NCBI GenBank assembly: GCA_035550595.1
Contig: DASZOV010000096.1
Coordinates: 62,001-126,000 of the forward strand
Origin: CALFMR01 sp035550595
GTDB taxonomy: Bacteria > Acidobacteriota > Vicinamibacteria > Vicinamibacterales > SCN-69-37
DNA length: 64,000 nt
Reading direction: 5' to 3'
The first letter of the stretch is position 1. Every line of letters starts with the position of its first letter. Below, in pieces: positions 36,783-45,732 of the stretch. A model generated the notes under the pieces. The model did not search any database and had not been told where the DNA came from. It saw nothing but the letters and a program-made list of their open reading frames with translations. A program made the position numbers and the translations under genes.

Positions 36783-37379
36783 ATGACGCAAGGAACTTTG
36801 CACGACGCGTTCATCGACGAGCTGCGCGACGTCTACGACGCCGAGAAACAACTGACGAAAGCCCTGCCCAAGCTCGCCAAGGCGGCGACATCGGATCGGC
36901 TGCGGATGGCCTTCGAGGAGCACCTCGAACAAACGCGCGGCCATGTCGAACGGATCGAACAGATCCTCACCGGCCTCGACGAGAAGGTGCGCGGCAAGCA
37001 CTGTGACGGCATCGCCGGCATCATCGACGAAGGCAAGTCCGTGATGGACGAGGACTTCGACGACATCACGATGGACGCCTGTCTCGTCGCGTCCGGCCAG
37101 CGCGCCGAGCACTACGAAATGGCGGCCTACGGCACGCTCATCGCGTGGGCGAACGCGATGGGGCACGACGACGCCGCGGATCTCCTTCGGCAGACGCTCG
37201 AAGAGGAGAAGGCGGCCGACCGCAAGCTGACCGAACTGGCCGAAGGCGGGATCAATCAGGACGCCGCCGACCAGGCGCATCCCGACGAGTCCGACGAGGA
37301 GGAAGAGACCGGCACGCGAAAGAGCAGCGGAGCCGGCTCGGCCCACGCCGCGTCCATGAGGCGTGGGATGAGACGGTGA
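36783..37379 (+). CDS. DUF892 ferritin-like protein (YciE/YciF family)
   Basis: TTCAGGAG precedes the ATG. The 198-residue protein has the helical-bundle pattern of the YciE/YciF family over residues 1-160: LHDAFIDELRDVYDAEKQLTKALPKLA split over two helices, Glu/His-rich EEHLEQTRGHVERIEQI, and QRAEHYEMAAYGTLIAWA near residue 105. These Glu and His residues can form a ferritin-like metal site. The C-terminal ~35 residues are a charged tail. In other bacteria such proteins are stress- or osmolarity-induced; no such control is visible here. Confidence 0.93.
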   Translation: MTQGTLHDAFIDELRDVYDAEKQLTKALPKLAKAATSDRLRMAFEEHLEQTRGHVERIEQILTGLDEKVRGKHCDGIAGIIDEGKSVMDEDFDDITMDACLVASGQRAEHYEMAAYGTLIAWANAMGHDDAADLLRQTLEEEKAADRKLTELAEGGINQDAADQAHPDESDEEEETGTRKSSGAGSAHAASMRRGMRR

Positions 37380-37390
37380 AGCGGAGGGCA

Positions 37391-37464
37391 AACTTCGAAG
37401 TTCGAAGTTCGAACTTCGAAATTGGGTGCAGGTGCCCTCGAGCCTCAGAGCCGGGGGTACCTGC
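37391..37464. repeat. AACTTCGAA tandem repeat and intergenic stem-loop
   Basis: 37391-37420 is built from repeated AACTTCGAA/TTCGAAGTT units and is largely self-complementary. A second stem, GCAGGTGCCC (37428-37437) with GGGTACCTGC (37455-37464), has one mismatch. They fill the gap between two convergent genes and may terminate both. A related AACTTCGAA block lies at 53571-53609. Confidence 0.55.
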
Positions 37465-37472
37465 AACCGCGC

Positions 37473-38387
37473 TCACGGCAGTCGCTTTTCTCCCGGCGCC
37501 TTGCCGTCCGCCGCGCTGTGTTCGATCTCCGCGTTCATCTCCGCACCGGCCAGGAGCGCGAGGCCGCACACGTACAGCCAGACGAGCAGCACGATGATGC
37601 CGCCGAGCGCGCCATAGGTGGCCGTGTAGTTGGCGAAGGTCGAGACGTACACCTTGAAGCCCAGCGACGCCCCCAGCCACACGGCGGTCGCGAGCACGGC
37701 GCCGGGCGTGATCCACCGCCAGGCCTGCTCGGCATCCGGCCCGAAATAGAAGACGAGGCCCACGCCGATCGTCACGAGCGCGAAGGCGAGCGGCCACTGC
37801 AGGATCTTCCAGGCCCATTCGAACACGGCGCCCAGGCCGAAATGCCGCGCGACGTTCTCGGCCATCGACGGCCCGCCCAGGACGAGCGTGAACGAGACCA
37901 GCACGAGCAGCGTCAGCATGACGGTCAATCCGATCGCGACCAGGCGCACGCGCCACCACGGCCGCGTCTCGGTGATGTCGTACGCGCGATTGAGGGCCGA
38001 GACGATCGAGGTCAGCGCCGTCGAGCTCGTCCAGAGCGCACCGACCAGGCCAATCGTGAGGATGCCACCGTGATCCGCGTTCGAGATGCGCGCCATCTGG
38101 TCGCGCACGATCTGCAGGACGTCGCCCGGCGCAATGGGCGCGAGCGCCGCCGTGACGGTGTCGCTCACCTCGTGTAACGGAAAGAAGCTCGCGAGCGAGA
38201 GCAGGAAGAGCAGCGCCGGGAAGATCGCGAGAAAGAAGTAGTAGGCGAGTTGGGCCGCCAGGTTCAGGCAGTCGTCCGCGATGAACCCGCGTCCCGTGCG
38301 GACGAGAATCGTCCGCGAGCGGCGCAGCCAAGCGCGCCAGCGCCGCGTCGCGGGCGTGGCGACCGCGCGCACGCCACGGTCGTTCAT
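37473..38387 (-). CDS. BrkB/YihY family inner-membrane protein
   Basis: ATG 38387 gives 304 residues; the frame is open to 38450 but the later Met better fits the family start. Six membrane helices are visible: NLAAQLAYYFFLAIFPALLFLLSLA (~43-67, shown in part as AYYFFLAIFPALLFLL), then segments around GGILTIGLVGALW, LVAIGLTVMLTLLVLVSF, PLAFALVTIGVGLVFYF, PGAVLATAVWLGASLGF and LGGIIVLLVWLYVCGLALL, ending near LLAGAEMNAEIE, which is a family hallmark. Function of the family is unsettled (once linked to RNase BN in error; some act in envelope stress or transport). No operon partner is seen. Confidence 0.9.
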   Translation of the reverse strand: MNDRGVRAVATPATRRWRAWLRRSRTILVRTGRGFIADDCLNLAAQLAYYFFLAIFPALLFLLSLASFFPLHEVSDTVTAALAPIAPGDVLQIVRDQMARISNADHGGILTIGLVGALWTSSTALTSIVSALNRAYDITETRPWWRVRLVAIGLTVMLTLLVLVSFTLVLGGPSMAENVARHFGLGAVFEWAWKILQWPLAFALVTIGVGLVFYFGPDAEQAWRWITPGAVLATAVWLGASLGFKVYVSTFANYTATYGALGGIIVLLVWLYVCGLALLAGAEMNAEIEHSAADGKAPGEKRLP

Positions 38388-38605
38388 GGCGTCAGTCCGA
38401 CGTTCGTGCACTCGTCCGCCTTCTCCGCAGGCGCGCTTCGGGAACTGCAAGAATGGAGCCCAGCCATCCCACGATTGCGCGCGACCGGAGGCCGCGGCGC
38501 GCGGCGGGTTTCCCTCGCGGCGATGCCGAGTTGGGGTCGACGCGTGCTCACTCGCGGGTGCCCGGCGCCCGACCGAAGGCCACCACTCCCGATGGCGCGC
38601 AACGT

Positions 38606-38634
38606 TGCCCTCTCGCGAGCGGGCCGTTACGATG
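38606..38634 (+). promoter_or_regulatory. Promoter candidate for the hybrid kinase operon
   Basis: TTGCCC (38606-38611), 17 bases, TACGAT (38629-38634), about 85 bases before the kinase start. The spacer includes the palindrome CTCGCGAG. The remainder of this 332-base divergent gap (38388-38719) shows no gene or repeat. Confidence 0.4.
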
Positions 38635-38719
38635 GGCGCGCAGGCCGCCGCCGACGTCCGGGGAGGTTCGTGGTCGTCCTGTCCCCCGGCTCCCTGGCGC
38701 CTGTCCGGCTAGGAAATCG

Positions 38720-41700
38720 ATGACGCCATCCTCGGTCGGCTTTGCTCGGTCCCGTTCACGGCGCGCGCTGCCGCCCGGCACGCTCGTCGCGATCGTCGTC
38801 GCGATGCTCGTCGTGACGGCGACCGCGGTGCTCACCTATGCCACGCTCATGCGGAGCCAGGCGTCGGCCGATCAGTCGACGCACGCGCAGCAGGTCATCC
38901 GCCAGCTCGGCGCGCTGCTCTCGAGCGCGACCGACGCGGAGACCGGCCAGCGCGGTTATCTCCTGACCGGCGACGAGACGTACATCGAGCCCTACACGAA
39001 CGCGAGCGCCGACGTGCCGGCCGAGCTGGCCGCGCTCCAACAGCTCGTCGTCGACCTGCCGAATCAAGCCACGCGGCTCGACACGTTGCGTGAGCTCGTC
39101 ACCGAAAAACTCGCGCTCGTCGGCGAGACCATCGAGATGCGGCGTGCCGGCCAGATCGCCGACGCGCTGTCGCTCGTCCGCTCCGATCGCGGCAAGCAGC
39201 TCATGGACCGCATCCGCGCGACGGTCGCCGACATGGAAGGCGACGAGCAGCAGCGGCTCGACACGCGCCAGCAGGCCTGGCAGCGGGCCGTGACGCTGTC
39301 GTCGACGGTCACCTGGGGCGGCTCGGCGCTGTTGCTCGCGTTCATCGGCGTGACGGCCACGGTCATGTCGCGCGACCATCGGCGCCGGCAGGTCGAGACG
39401 TGGATCCGCGCCGGCCAGATGGGACTCACGAGTCGCATCCAGGGAGGACCGTCGGTCGACGAGATTGGCGATCGCACGTTGTCGTTCCTGGCCGAGTACC
39501 TCGACGCGCAGACGGGCGCGGTCTTCGTCGCCGACGAAGGCGTGTTGAGGCGTGCCGCGGGCTACGCGGCAGCGGCCGACACGCCGATCGTCCGTCCCGG
39601 TGACGGGCTGGCGGGCCAGGTCGCGAAGGAAAACCGCGTGCTGCACGTCACGAACGTGCCCGCCGGATATCTGCCCGTCGCGTCGAGCCTGGGCCGGCGC
39701 GATCCGATCGAATTGCTCGTCGCTCCGGCCGCCGCCGATGGCGTCGTGTCCGGGGTCGTCGAGCTCGGCTTCTTCCGCCGGCTCGACGCGGCCGACGTCG
39801 ATCTCGCCGCTCGCATCTCCGAGGCGCTCGGCGTGGCGTTGCGCGCCGCGATGGATCGCGGCCGCCTCGAAGCGCTCCTGGCCGAGACCGAGCGGCAGGC
39901 CGAGGAACTCCAGGTCCAGCAGGAAGAGCTCCGATCGAGCAACGAGGAACTGGAAGAGCAGGGGCGCCATCTGCGCGCGTCGCAGGCGCGGCTCGAGACG
40001 CAGCAGCACGAGCTCGAAGAGATCAACGCGCAGCTCGAGGAGCAGACGCAGGCACTCGAGGATCAGAAGGCGTCGATGGCCCGCCAGCAGGTCGCGCTCG
40101 TCGAGCAGGCCGGCGATCTGGCGCGGGCGAATCAGTACAAGAGCGAGTTCCTCGCCAACATGAGCCACGAGTTGCGGACGCCGCTCAACTCGTCGCTCAT
40201 CCTCGCGAAGCTGCTGGCCGACAACAAGGACGGCAACCTGACCGAGGAGCAGGTGCGGTTTGCGCACACGATCCTCGGCGCAGGCAACGACCTGCTGGCG
40301 CTCATCAACGACATCCTCGATCTATCGAAGATCGAAGCGGGACGCCTCGACGTCACGCCCGCGCCGGTGCCGCTCGCCGACATGGTCGAGACCATCGGCG
40401 AGAGTCTGCGCGCGACGGCCGCGGACCGCGGACTGGCGTTCACCTACGGCGTCGATCCCGGCGCGCCGCCGTCGGTCGAGACCGATGCGCAGCGGCTCGG
40501 CCAGATCCTGCGCAACCTGCTCTCGAACGCGTTCAAGTTCACCGACGAGGGCCGCGTCACGCTGCGCGCGTCGGCCGGGCCCGGCGACAGCGTGCGGTTC
40601 GCCGTGAGCGACACGGGGATCGGCATTCCGGCCGAACAACAGGACGTCATTTTCGAGGCGTTCCGCCAGGCGGACGGCAGCACGCACCGCAAGTACGGCG
40701 GCACGGGCCTCGGCTTGTCGATCTCGCGCGACTTGGCGCGGCTTCTGGGCGGCGACCTGACGGTCGCGAGCGAGCCCGGACAGGGCAGCACGTTCACGTT
40801 GCGGCTGCCGCGCGTGTGGACGAACGCCGGTGTGACGACGCGTCCGGCTTCGCCGGTGACCGAGCGGCGTCCCGCCGAACGTCCGGTCTCGGAAACGCCC
40901 CAGGCGCTCGCGGCCGCACGCGTCGAGGACGACCGCGATCGGCTGACGCCCGACACGCGCCGTATCCTGGTCGTCGAGGATGATCCGCGCTTCGCCGCGA
41001 TCCTGCGCGACCTCGTGCGCGAGAAAGGATTTCAGTGCGTTGTCGCGCACACGGCCGGCGACGGAATGGCCGCGGCGACGTCATATCGGCCGAGCGCGAT
41101 CCTGCTCGACATCTATCTGCCCGATCATTCCGGCTTGAGCCTGCTCGAGCAGCTCAAGCGTCAGGCCGAGACGCGACACATTCCGGTACACGTGGTCTCG
41201 GTCGCCGACTCCACGCAGGAGGCCTTCGAGCGCGGCGCGGTTGGCTATGCTCTGAAGCCCGTCAAGCGCGAGCAGGTCCTCGAGGCGCTGCAGCGGATCG
41301 AGTCCCGGCTGGATCAGCACGTCCGCCGCGTGCTCGTCGTCGAAGACGACGCCCGGCAGCGAGACAGCATCGAGCAGTTGCTCATGAGCGAGGGCGTGGA
41401 GATCGTCGGCGTCGGCACGGCGGCCGCTGCGCGCGCCGAGCTCGCGGCCGCGCCGTTCGACTGCGTCGTGATGGATCTGAAGCTGCCCGACGCGAACGGG
41501 GACGAACTGCTCGAGACGTTGGCCGCCGGCGATGCGCTGCCGTTCCCGCCGGTCATCGTCTACACCGGGCGATCGCTCACGCGTGACGAAGAACAGCGTC
41601 TCGGCCGGTTCTCGAAGTCGATCATCATCAAGGGCGCGCGGTCACCCGAGCGTCTCCTCGACGAGGTGACGCTCTTCCTGCACCAGGTCGAATCGACGCT

Positions 41701-42142
41701 CCCAGCCGAACGGCAGCGCATGCTCCGCGCGGCACGCGATCGCGAAGCGCTACTCGACGGACGCCGCATCCTCATCGTCGAAGACGACGCCCGCAACATC
41801 TTCGCAGTCTCGAGCGTGCTCGAGCCCAAGGGCTGTGCAATTCGCGTGGCCCGCAACGGGCGTGAGGCGATCGACGTGCTCGCGGCGAGCTGTCGCGGGG
41901 CCGACGACGCGATCGACCTGGTGCTGATGGACATCATGATGCCGGAAATGGACGGTCTGACGGCGATGCGCGAGATCCGCAAGCGGCCCGAATGGGCGCG
42001 CCTGCCGATCATCGCGCTCACGGCCAAGGCCATGAAGGACGACCACGAGCGCTGCCTCGCGGCCGGCGCGAACGACTACATCGCCAAGCCGCTCGACGTC
42101 GACAAGCTGCTGTCGCTCGTGCGCGTCTGGATGCCGCGGTAG
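38720..42142 (+). CDS. Hybrid sensor histidine kinase: CHASE3-GAF-coiled coil-HisKA-HATPase-REC-REC-REC
   Basis: ATG 38720 follows TAGGAAATCG; 1140 residues. Two membrane helices (~17-38 and ~190-210) enclose a CHASE3-like sensor (ETGQRGYLLTGDETYIEPY). A GAF-like domain (~225-360) and a Gln/Glu-rich coiled coil (~370-465) follow. The phosphoacceptor is His483 in NMSHELRTPLN; ATPase boxes are LLSNAFKFTDEG, VSDTGIGIP and GGTGLGLSI. Three receiver domains keep their Asp and Lys: D797 (LLDIYLPDHSG), D919 (MDLKLPDANG) and D1071 (MDIMMPEMDG). It senses an unknown signal and starts a phosphorelay shared with the two following genes. Confidence 0.95.
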   Translation: MTPSSVGFARSRSRRALPPGTLVAIVVAMLVVTATAVLTYATLMRSQASADQSTHAQQVIRQLGALLSSATDAETGQRGYLLTGDETYIEPYTNASADVPAELAALQQLVVDLPNQATRLDTLRELVTEKLALVGETIEMRRAGQIADALSLVRSDRGKQLMDRIRATVADMEGDEQQRLDTRQQAWQRAVTLSSTVTWGGSALLLAFIGVTATVMSRDHRRRQVETWIRAGQMGLTSRIQGGPSVDEIGDRTLSFLAEYLDAQTGAVFVADEGVLRRAAGYAAAADTPIVRPGDGLAGQVAKENRVLHVTNVPAGYLPVASSLGRRDPIELLVAPAAADGVVSGVVELGFFRRLDAADVDLAARISEALGVALRAAMDRGRLEALLAETERQAEELQVQQEELRSSNEELEEQGRHLRASQARLETQQHELEEINAQLEEQTQALEDQKASMARQQVALVEQAGDLARANQYKSEFLANMSHELRTPLNSSLILAKLLADNKDGNLTEEQVRFAHTILGAGNDLLALINDILDLSKIEAGRLDVTPAPVPLADMVETIGESLRATAADRGLAFTYGVDPGAPPSVETDAQRLGQILRNLLSNAFKFTDEGRVTLRASAGPGDSVRFAVSDTGIGIPAEQQDVIFEAFRQADGSTHRKYGGTGLGLSISRDLARLLGGDLTVASEPGQGSTFTLRLPRVWTNAGVTTRPASPVTERRPAERPVSETPQALAAARVEDDRDRLTPDTRRILVVEDDPRFAAILRDLVREKGFQCVVAHTAGDGMAAATSYRPSAILLDIYLPDHSGLSLLEQLKRQAETRHIPVHVVSVADSTQEAFERGAVGYALKPVKREQVLEALQRIESRLDQHVRRVLVVEDDARQRDSIEQLLMSEGVEIVGVGTAAAARAELAAAPFDCVVMDLKLPDANGDELLETLAAGDALPFPPVIVYTGRSLTRDEEQRLGRFSKSIIIKGARSPERLLDEVTLFLHQVESTLPAERQRMLRAARDREALLDGRRILIVEDDARNIFAVSSVLEPKGCAIRVARNGREAIDVLAASCRGADDAIDLVLMDIMMPEMDGLTAMREIRKRPEWARLPIIALTAKAMKDDHERCLAAGANDYIAKPLDVDKLLSLVRVWMPR

Positions 42143-42146
42143 CGAG

Positions 42147-42983
42147 ATGGGCGCGACCGCGATCACGGGCGTCGATCTCGAGCTGGAACTACTGCTCGAG
42201 GCGATCTATCGGCGGTTTCACTACGATTTCCGCCGCTACGCGCCCGCGTCGATCGCGCGCCGTCTCGAAACGGCGATGACTCGGCTCGAGTGCGCGACGT
42301 TGTCGCAACTGCAGGACAAGATCCTGCACGAGCCCCCGGCGTTCGGCGTCGTGCTCGACTCGCTGACCGTGCCGGTGAGCGAGATGTTCCGCGATCCCGC
42401 GTACTTCCTCGCGTTGCGCCAGCACGTCGTGCCGCTCCTTCGGACGTATCCGTCGCTGAAGATCTGGGTGGCCGGGTGCAGTACGGGTGAGGAAGCGTAT
42501 TCAATGGCGATTCTGCTGCGCGAGGAAGGGCTGCTGGCGCGATCGATCGTCTACGCGACCGACATCAACCCGCGCACGCTGGCCGTGGCCGAGGCTGGCG
42601 TGTACGACGTCGCGCGCGTGCCGGGCTTCACGCGGAGCCATCAGCAGTCCGGCGCGCGGACGTCGCTCGCCGATCACTACACGGCGGCCTACGACCGCGT
42701 GGTGTTCGACGCGATGCTCCGGCGGCACATCGTGTTCTCGGATCACAGTCTGGCGACCGACAGCGTGTTCGCCGAAGTGCATCTCGTGTCGTGCCGCAAC
42801 GTGCTCATCTATTTCGATGGCGACCTGCAGGCGCGCGCCGTGGGACTGTGTCACGACGCGCTCGTCCGCCGCGGGTTCCTGGGGCTCGGCGCCAAGGAGT
42901 CGCTCCGCTTCTCGCCCCATCGTCAGGCCTTCGACGAGGTCGACCGAGGCGCCCGGCTGTTCCAGAAGAAGGACGTCCGATGA
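42147..42983 (+). CDS. cheR: CheR-type protein-glutamate methyltransferase
   Basis: The 278-residue protein starts 4 bases after the kinase stop. N-terminal CheR helices (~8-75) are followed by the SAM-binding domain: WVAGCSTGEEAYSMAILL (motif I), ATDINPRTLAVAEAGVY, and VHLVSCRNVLIYF near 215. Family members use S-adenosylmethionine to methylate glutamates of chemoreceptor-like proteins. No receptor or CheA is nearby; the partner is more likely the adjacent kinase, as in signalling clusters outside chemotaxis. A CheB methylesterase, usually next to such genes, is absent. Confidence 0.93.
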   Translation: MGATAITGVDLELELLLEAIYRRFHYDFRRYAPASIARRLETAMTRLECATLSQLQDKILHEPPAFGVVLDSLTVPVSEMFRDPAYFLALRQHVVPLLRTYPSLKIWVAGCSTGEEAYSMAILLREEGLLARSIVYATDINPRTLAVAEAGVYDVARVPGFTRSHQQSGARTSLADHYTAAYDRVVFDAMLRRHIVFSDHSLATDSVFAEVHLVSCRNVLIYFDGDLQARAVGLCHDALVRRGFLGLGAKESLRFSPHRQAFDEVDRGARLFQKKDVR

Positions 42984-44104
42984 TCGACGCGTCATCCACC
43001 GCCGCCACGTCCACGCCCGTCGTCTGCCTGATCGTCGACGACCTCGAGGAGAACCGGCTGGCGTTGTCGGCGCTGCTCCGGCGCGCCGATGTCGAGGTGG
43101 TCGCGGCCGGATCCGGCGTCGAGGCGCTCGACCTGCTGCTCGTGCACGACGTCGCGCTGGCAATCGTCGACGTCCAGATGCCGGAGATGGACGGTTTCGA
43201 GCTGGCCGAGCTGATGCGAGGCAGCGAGCGGACGCGCCGCGTGCCGCTCATCATGGTGACGGCGGGCGCGCACGACCGGCATCGGATGTTCAAGGGCTAT
43301 GACGCCGGCGCCGTGGACTTTCTGTACAAGCCGATCGAGCCGCACATCTTGAAGAACAAGGCGGACGTGTTCTTCGAGCTCTACCGGCAGAAACGCCAGC
43401 TCGAGCGCGAGCTCGTCGAGCGCACCGAGATGCTGCGTGTCAACGAGATGTTCGCGGCCGTGCTCGGCCACGACCTGCGCAATCCGCTCAACGCCATTCT
43501 CACGAGCGCCGAGCTGGTGAAGGTCGCGCGCGACGAGCGGATGCTCGCCGAGATCGCGGACCGGATCGCGTCGAGCGGCCGCCGCATGAGCCGCATGATC
43601 CAGGACATGCTCGACCTGGCGCGCGCCCGGCTCGCCGGCGGCATCCCGGTCGCGTGCGCAGCCGCGGATCTCGGCACGCTCGTGCGGCGAACGATCGACG
43701 AGCACCGCGTGGCGTTCCCGGACCGACGCGTCGAGATCGCGTCGAGCGGCGATCTGGCCGGCACGTGGGATGCGGATCGGCTGTCGCAGCTCGCGTCGAA
43801 TCTCATCGGCAACGCGCTCGTCCACGGTCGATCCGAGGACCCCGTCGAAGTTTGTCTCGACGGCAGCCGTCCCGAGCGCGTCACGTTCGTCGTCTCGAAC
43901 GGCGGCACGATCGATCCCGCGGCGCTGCCGGGCATCTTCGATCCGTTTCGCGGCGGCGATCGCTCGGGCGGCCGCGGCGGCCTCGGGCTCGGCCTCTACA
44001 TCAGCCAGCAGATCGCGCGCGCGCACGGCGGGCGCATCCAGGTCGAGCCGCCACGCGACGACCGCACGATCTTCCGGGTGGACCTGCCGCGTCACGGCAC
44101 GTGA
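42980..44104 (+). CDS. Response regulator-histidine kinase (REC-HisKA-HATPase)
   Basis: ATG 42980 overlaps the cheR stop (ATGA). 374 residues: a receiver domain at ~14-130 with Asp64 in VDVQMPEMDG and Lys in YKPIEPH, a coiled linker (RQKRQLERELVERTEML), a kinase dimerisation domain with His164 in LGHDLRNPLN, and an ATPase domain with NLIGNALVHG and GGLGLGLYIS. It has no membrane segment, so it is cytoplasmic. It could receive phosphate from the upstream hybrid kinase and pass on or remove it. No DNA-binding output domain is encoded in the operon. Confidence 0.94.
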   Translation: MIDASSTAATSTPVVCLIVDDLEENRLALSALLRRADVEVVAAGSGVEALDLLLVHDVALAIVDVQMPEMDGFELAELMRGSERTRRVPLIMVTAGAHDRHRMFKGYDAGAVDFLYKPIEPHILKNKADVFFELYRQKRQLERELVERTEMLRVNEMFAAVLGHDLRNPLNAILTSAELVKVARDERMLAEIADRIASSGRRMSRMIQDMLDLARARLAGGIPVACAAADLGTLVRRTIDEHRVAFPDRRVEIASSGDLAGTWDADRLSQLASNLIGNALVHGRSEDPVEVCLDGSRPERVTFVVSNGGTIDPAALPGIFDPFRGGDRSGGRGGLGLGLYISQQIARAHGGRIQVEPPRDDRTIFRVDLPRHGT

Positions 44105-44325
44105 GGTCCGTGCGTCTCGAATAGCCCGCGCGGCGAATCAGCCGCGCCGCTCGGCACGGCCACCGTGGGTCGCGCGATGCCAGTCGCACGTCCTCCCCTC
44201 AGCGGCACGACGGACGTCACGCCGAATCCACCTGGTATTCCTCTTGCTCACGAATGCCGTGCCTCGATCGGAGGCACGTTGCCGACCGCTCCGGCGCTTC
44301 GACGTCCGCGGTCAGGAGGATCCAC

Positions 44326-44565
44326 ATGTTGCGCGCTGCCATTGAAATTGATGACCGTGTCTGGTTGCGGATCGCCGCGGCCGGCGACGAGGGTGAAGAC
44401 GTCGACGAAGACAAGGAGTTGCCGGACGACGACGAAGACGAAGATGACGACCTGGATGAAGACGACGAGGACGAAGATGAAGATGACGAAGAGGAGGAAG
44501 ACGACGAAGACGATGATGATGAAGACGATGATGATGACGGCGGCGACGAAGGGGCGGTGGTGTGA
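44326..44565 (+). CDS. Small poly-acidic protein
   Basis: A strong site, AGGAGGA, lies 5 bases before ATG 44326; 79 residues. The first 20 residues look normal (MLRAAIEIDDRVWLRIAAAG); after that 47 of 59 are Asp or Glu, in near-continuous runs from residue 34 to 71 broken by one Leu. In total 50 of 79 are acidic. Such a chain should be disordered and strongly negative. Possible roles are metal or basic-protein binding, nucleic-acid mimicry or crowding control; I do not recognise a family. The GAC/GAA-rich DNA is low-complexity, but the ribosome binding site argues for real translation. Confidence 0.6.
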   Translation: MLRAAIEIDDRVWLRIAAAGDEGEDVDEDKELPDDDEDEDDDLDEDDEDEDEDDEEEEDDEDDDDEDDDDDGGDEGAVV

Positions 44566-44627
44566 GGGGTGAACGTGGGTGACGCGGTGCGCGATGATGA
44601 AGTCGCGCCAGGCCCGTCGAGGCGCGC

Positions 44628-45659
44628 TCAACGAGATGGCGGGTCGCCGTTGGACGTGGCGGGTTCTCGCGGCTCACGCGCGTCGCGCTCGAGTTGCGCG
44701 CGGAACTCTTCGAGGAAGAACACCGGCTTGTCGGCGACGTACGCCAGCTCGCGGCTCAAGACGGGACGCGATGTGACGACGTACACGCGTTTGCCGCGCG
44801 AGCGGAGCAGGTCGACCGCGCGCTCGAAGTCGCTGTCACCCGAGAAGAGAAACGCGAGGTCGTAGTTGTCCGCGGTGTTGATGAGATCGAGGATGAGCTC
44901 GGTGTCGACGTTCGCCTTGAGCACGCGCTCGCCCGTCTCCTGATCGCGGATGGCCTTGACCGCTTTGCGTCGGACGATGAAGTCCGAGTGCGCGAGGAAA
45001 TCGAGATAGCGCTGCTGCAGCGGATCGGACGCCGTGTAGTCCGCGATGTAGTAGTAGGCCGCGTAGAACAGCCCGTGCGCGAGAAAGAAGCTGCGCGCCT
45101 TGCGATAGTCGACGAAGTACCCCGCCATGCGGCCGGCGAGATCCATGTTGGCGCCGTCGACGAACATCGCGACGCGGTCGTTCATGCCGACGACGCGCGA
45201 GGGCGGGATGGGCGCGGGACGGAGGACGGGCTCAGGACGATCGGGTTCGGCGCGTGAAGGCGTCGATGCGGCATCGGCCGCACGTGGCACGGCGGCTGGC
45301 GGTGCGGGACGTGGAGCGTCCACACGCGACACGCGCGAGGGTTCGCTCGCCGGCGTGGCTGGACGCGGCGCCGTCGTCGCGATCCGCGACATGGCCTGAC
45401 CGAGGGCCTCGGGGATGACCGGATTGGTCAGCTCCACGCGATCGCGTTCGATGAGCGTCGCGATCGAATACGTGTCGCGGTGCAGCAACCGCACGCGCCA
45501 GCGCTCGCCCTCGCGGACGCGATCGAGATCCTCGCGCCGCACGAGCACGACCTTGCCACCCGGCAACCGCGCAACCTTGCGACCATCGCCCTGCTCATGA
45601 AAGAGCAGCGTCTCCTCGAGCGGCTCGTCGGCGGCGGTATCGGGACGTTCGTCGGCCAT
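44628..45659 (-). CDS. NYN/LabA-type PIN-like nuclease-domain protein
   Basis: ATG 45659 gives 343 residues; the frame is open much further upstream, but that part crosses intergenic repeats. The N-terminal ~80 residues are a small beta-rich domain (KVARLPGGKVVLVRREDLDRV split here). A Pro/Ala-rich linker follows, then the NYN domain at ~155-310: MFVDGANMDLAGRM with its first Asp, ANVDTELILDLI, and LFSGDSDFERAVDLLRSRGK with the GDSDF motif. The acidic residues of this PIN-like fold bind metal, and family members are likely RNases. The target is unknown. No operon partner is apparent. Confidence 0.9.
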   Translation of the reverse strand: MADERPDTAADEPLEETLLFHEQGDGRKVARLPGGKVVLVRREDLDRVREGERWRVRLLHRDTYSIATLIERDRVELTNPVIPEALGQAMSRIATTAPRPATPASEPSRVSRVDAPRPAPPAAVPRAADAASTPSRAEPDRPEPVLRPAPIPPSRVVGMNDRVAMFVDGANMDLAGRMAGYFVDYRKARSFFLAHGLFYAAYYYIADYTASDPLQQRYLDFLAHSDFIVRRKAVKAIRDQETGERVLKANVDTELILDLINTADNYDLAFLFSGDSDFERAVDLLRSRGKRVYVVTSRPVLSRELAYVADKPVFFLEEFRAQLERDAREPREPATSNGDPPSR

Positions 45660-45732
45660 GGACGGCGCTGAGCGTAGCAAACCGTCTCGCGAAGCGTCCA
45701 GTGACGCGAAGACGCGAATGGGATAACTAAAG

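Noticed and set aside
44248..44631. Hydrophobic Val/Ile-rich minus-strand frame opposite the poly-acidic gene
   Set aside because: It is the complement of GAC/GAA repeats read as GTC/TTC/ATC codons; no ribosome binding site or context supports it.
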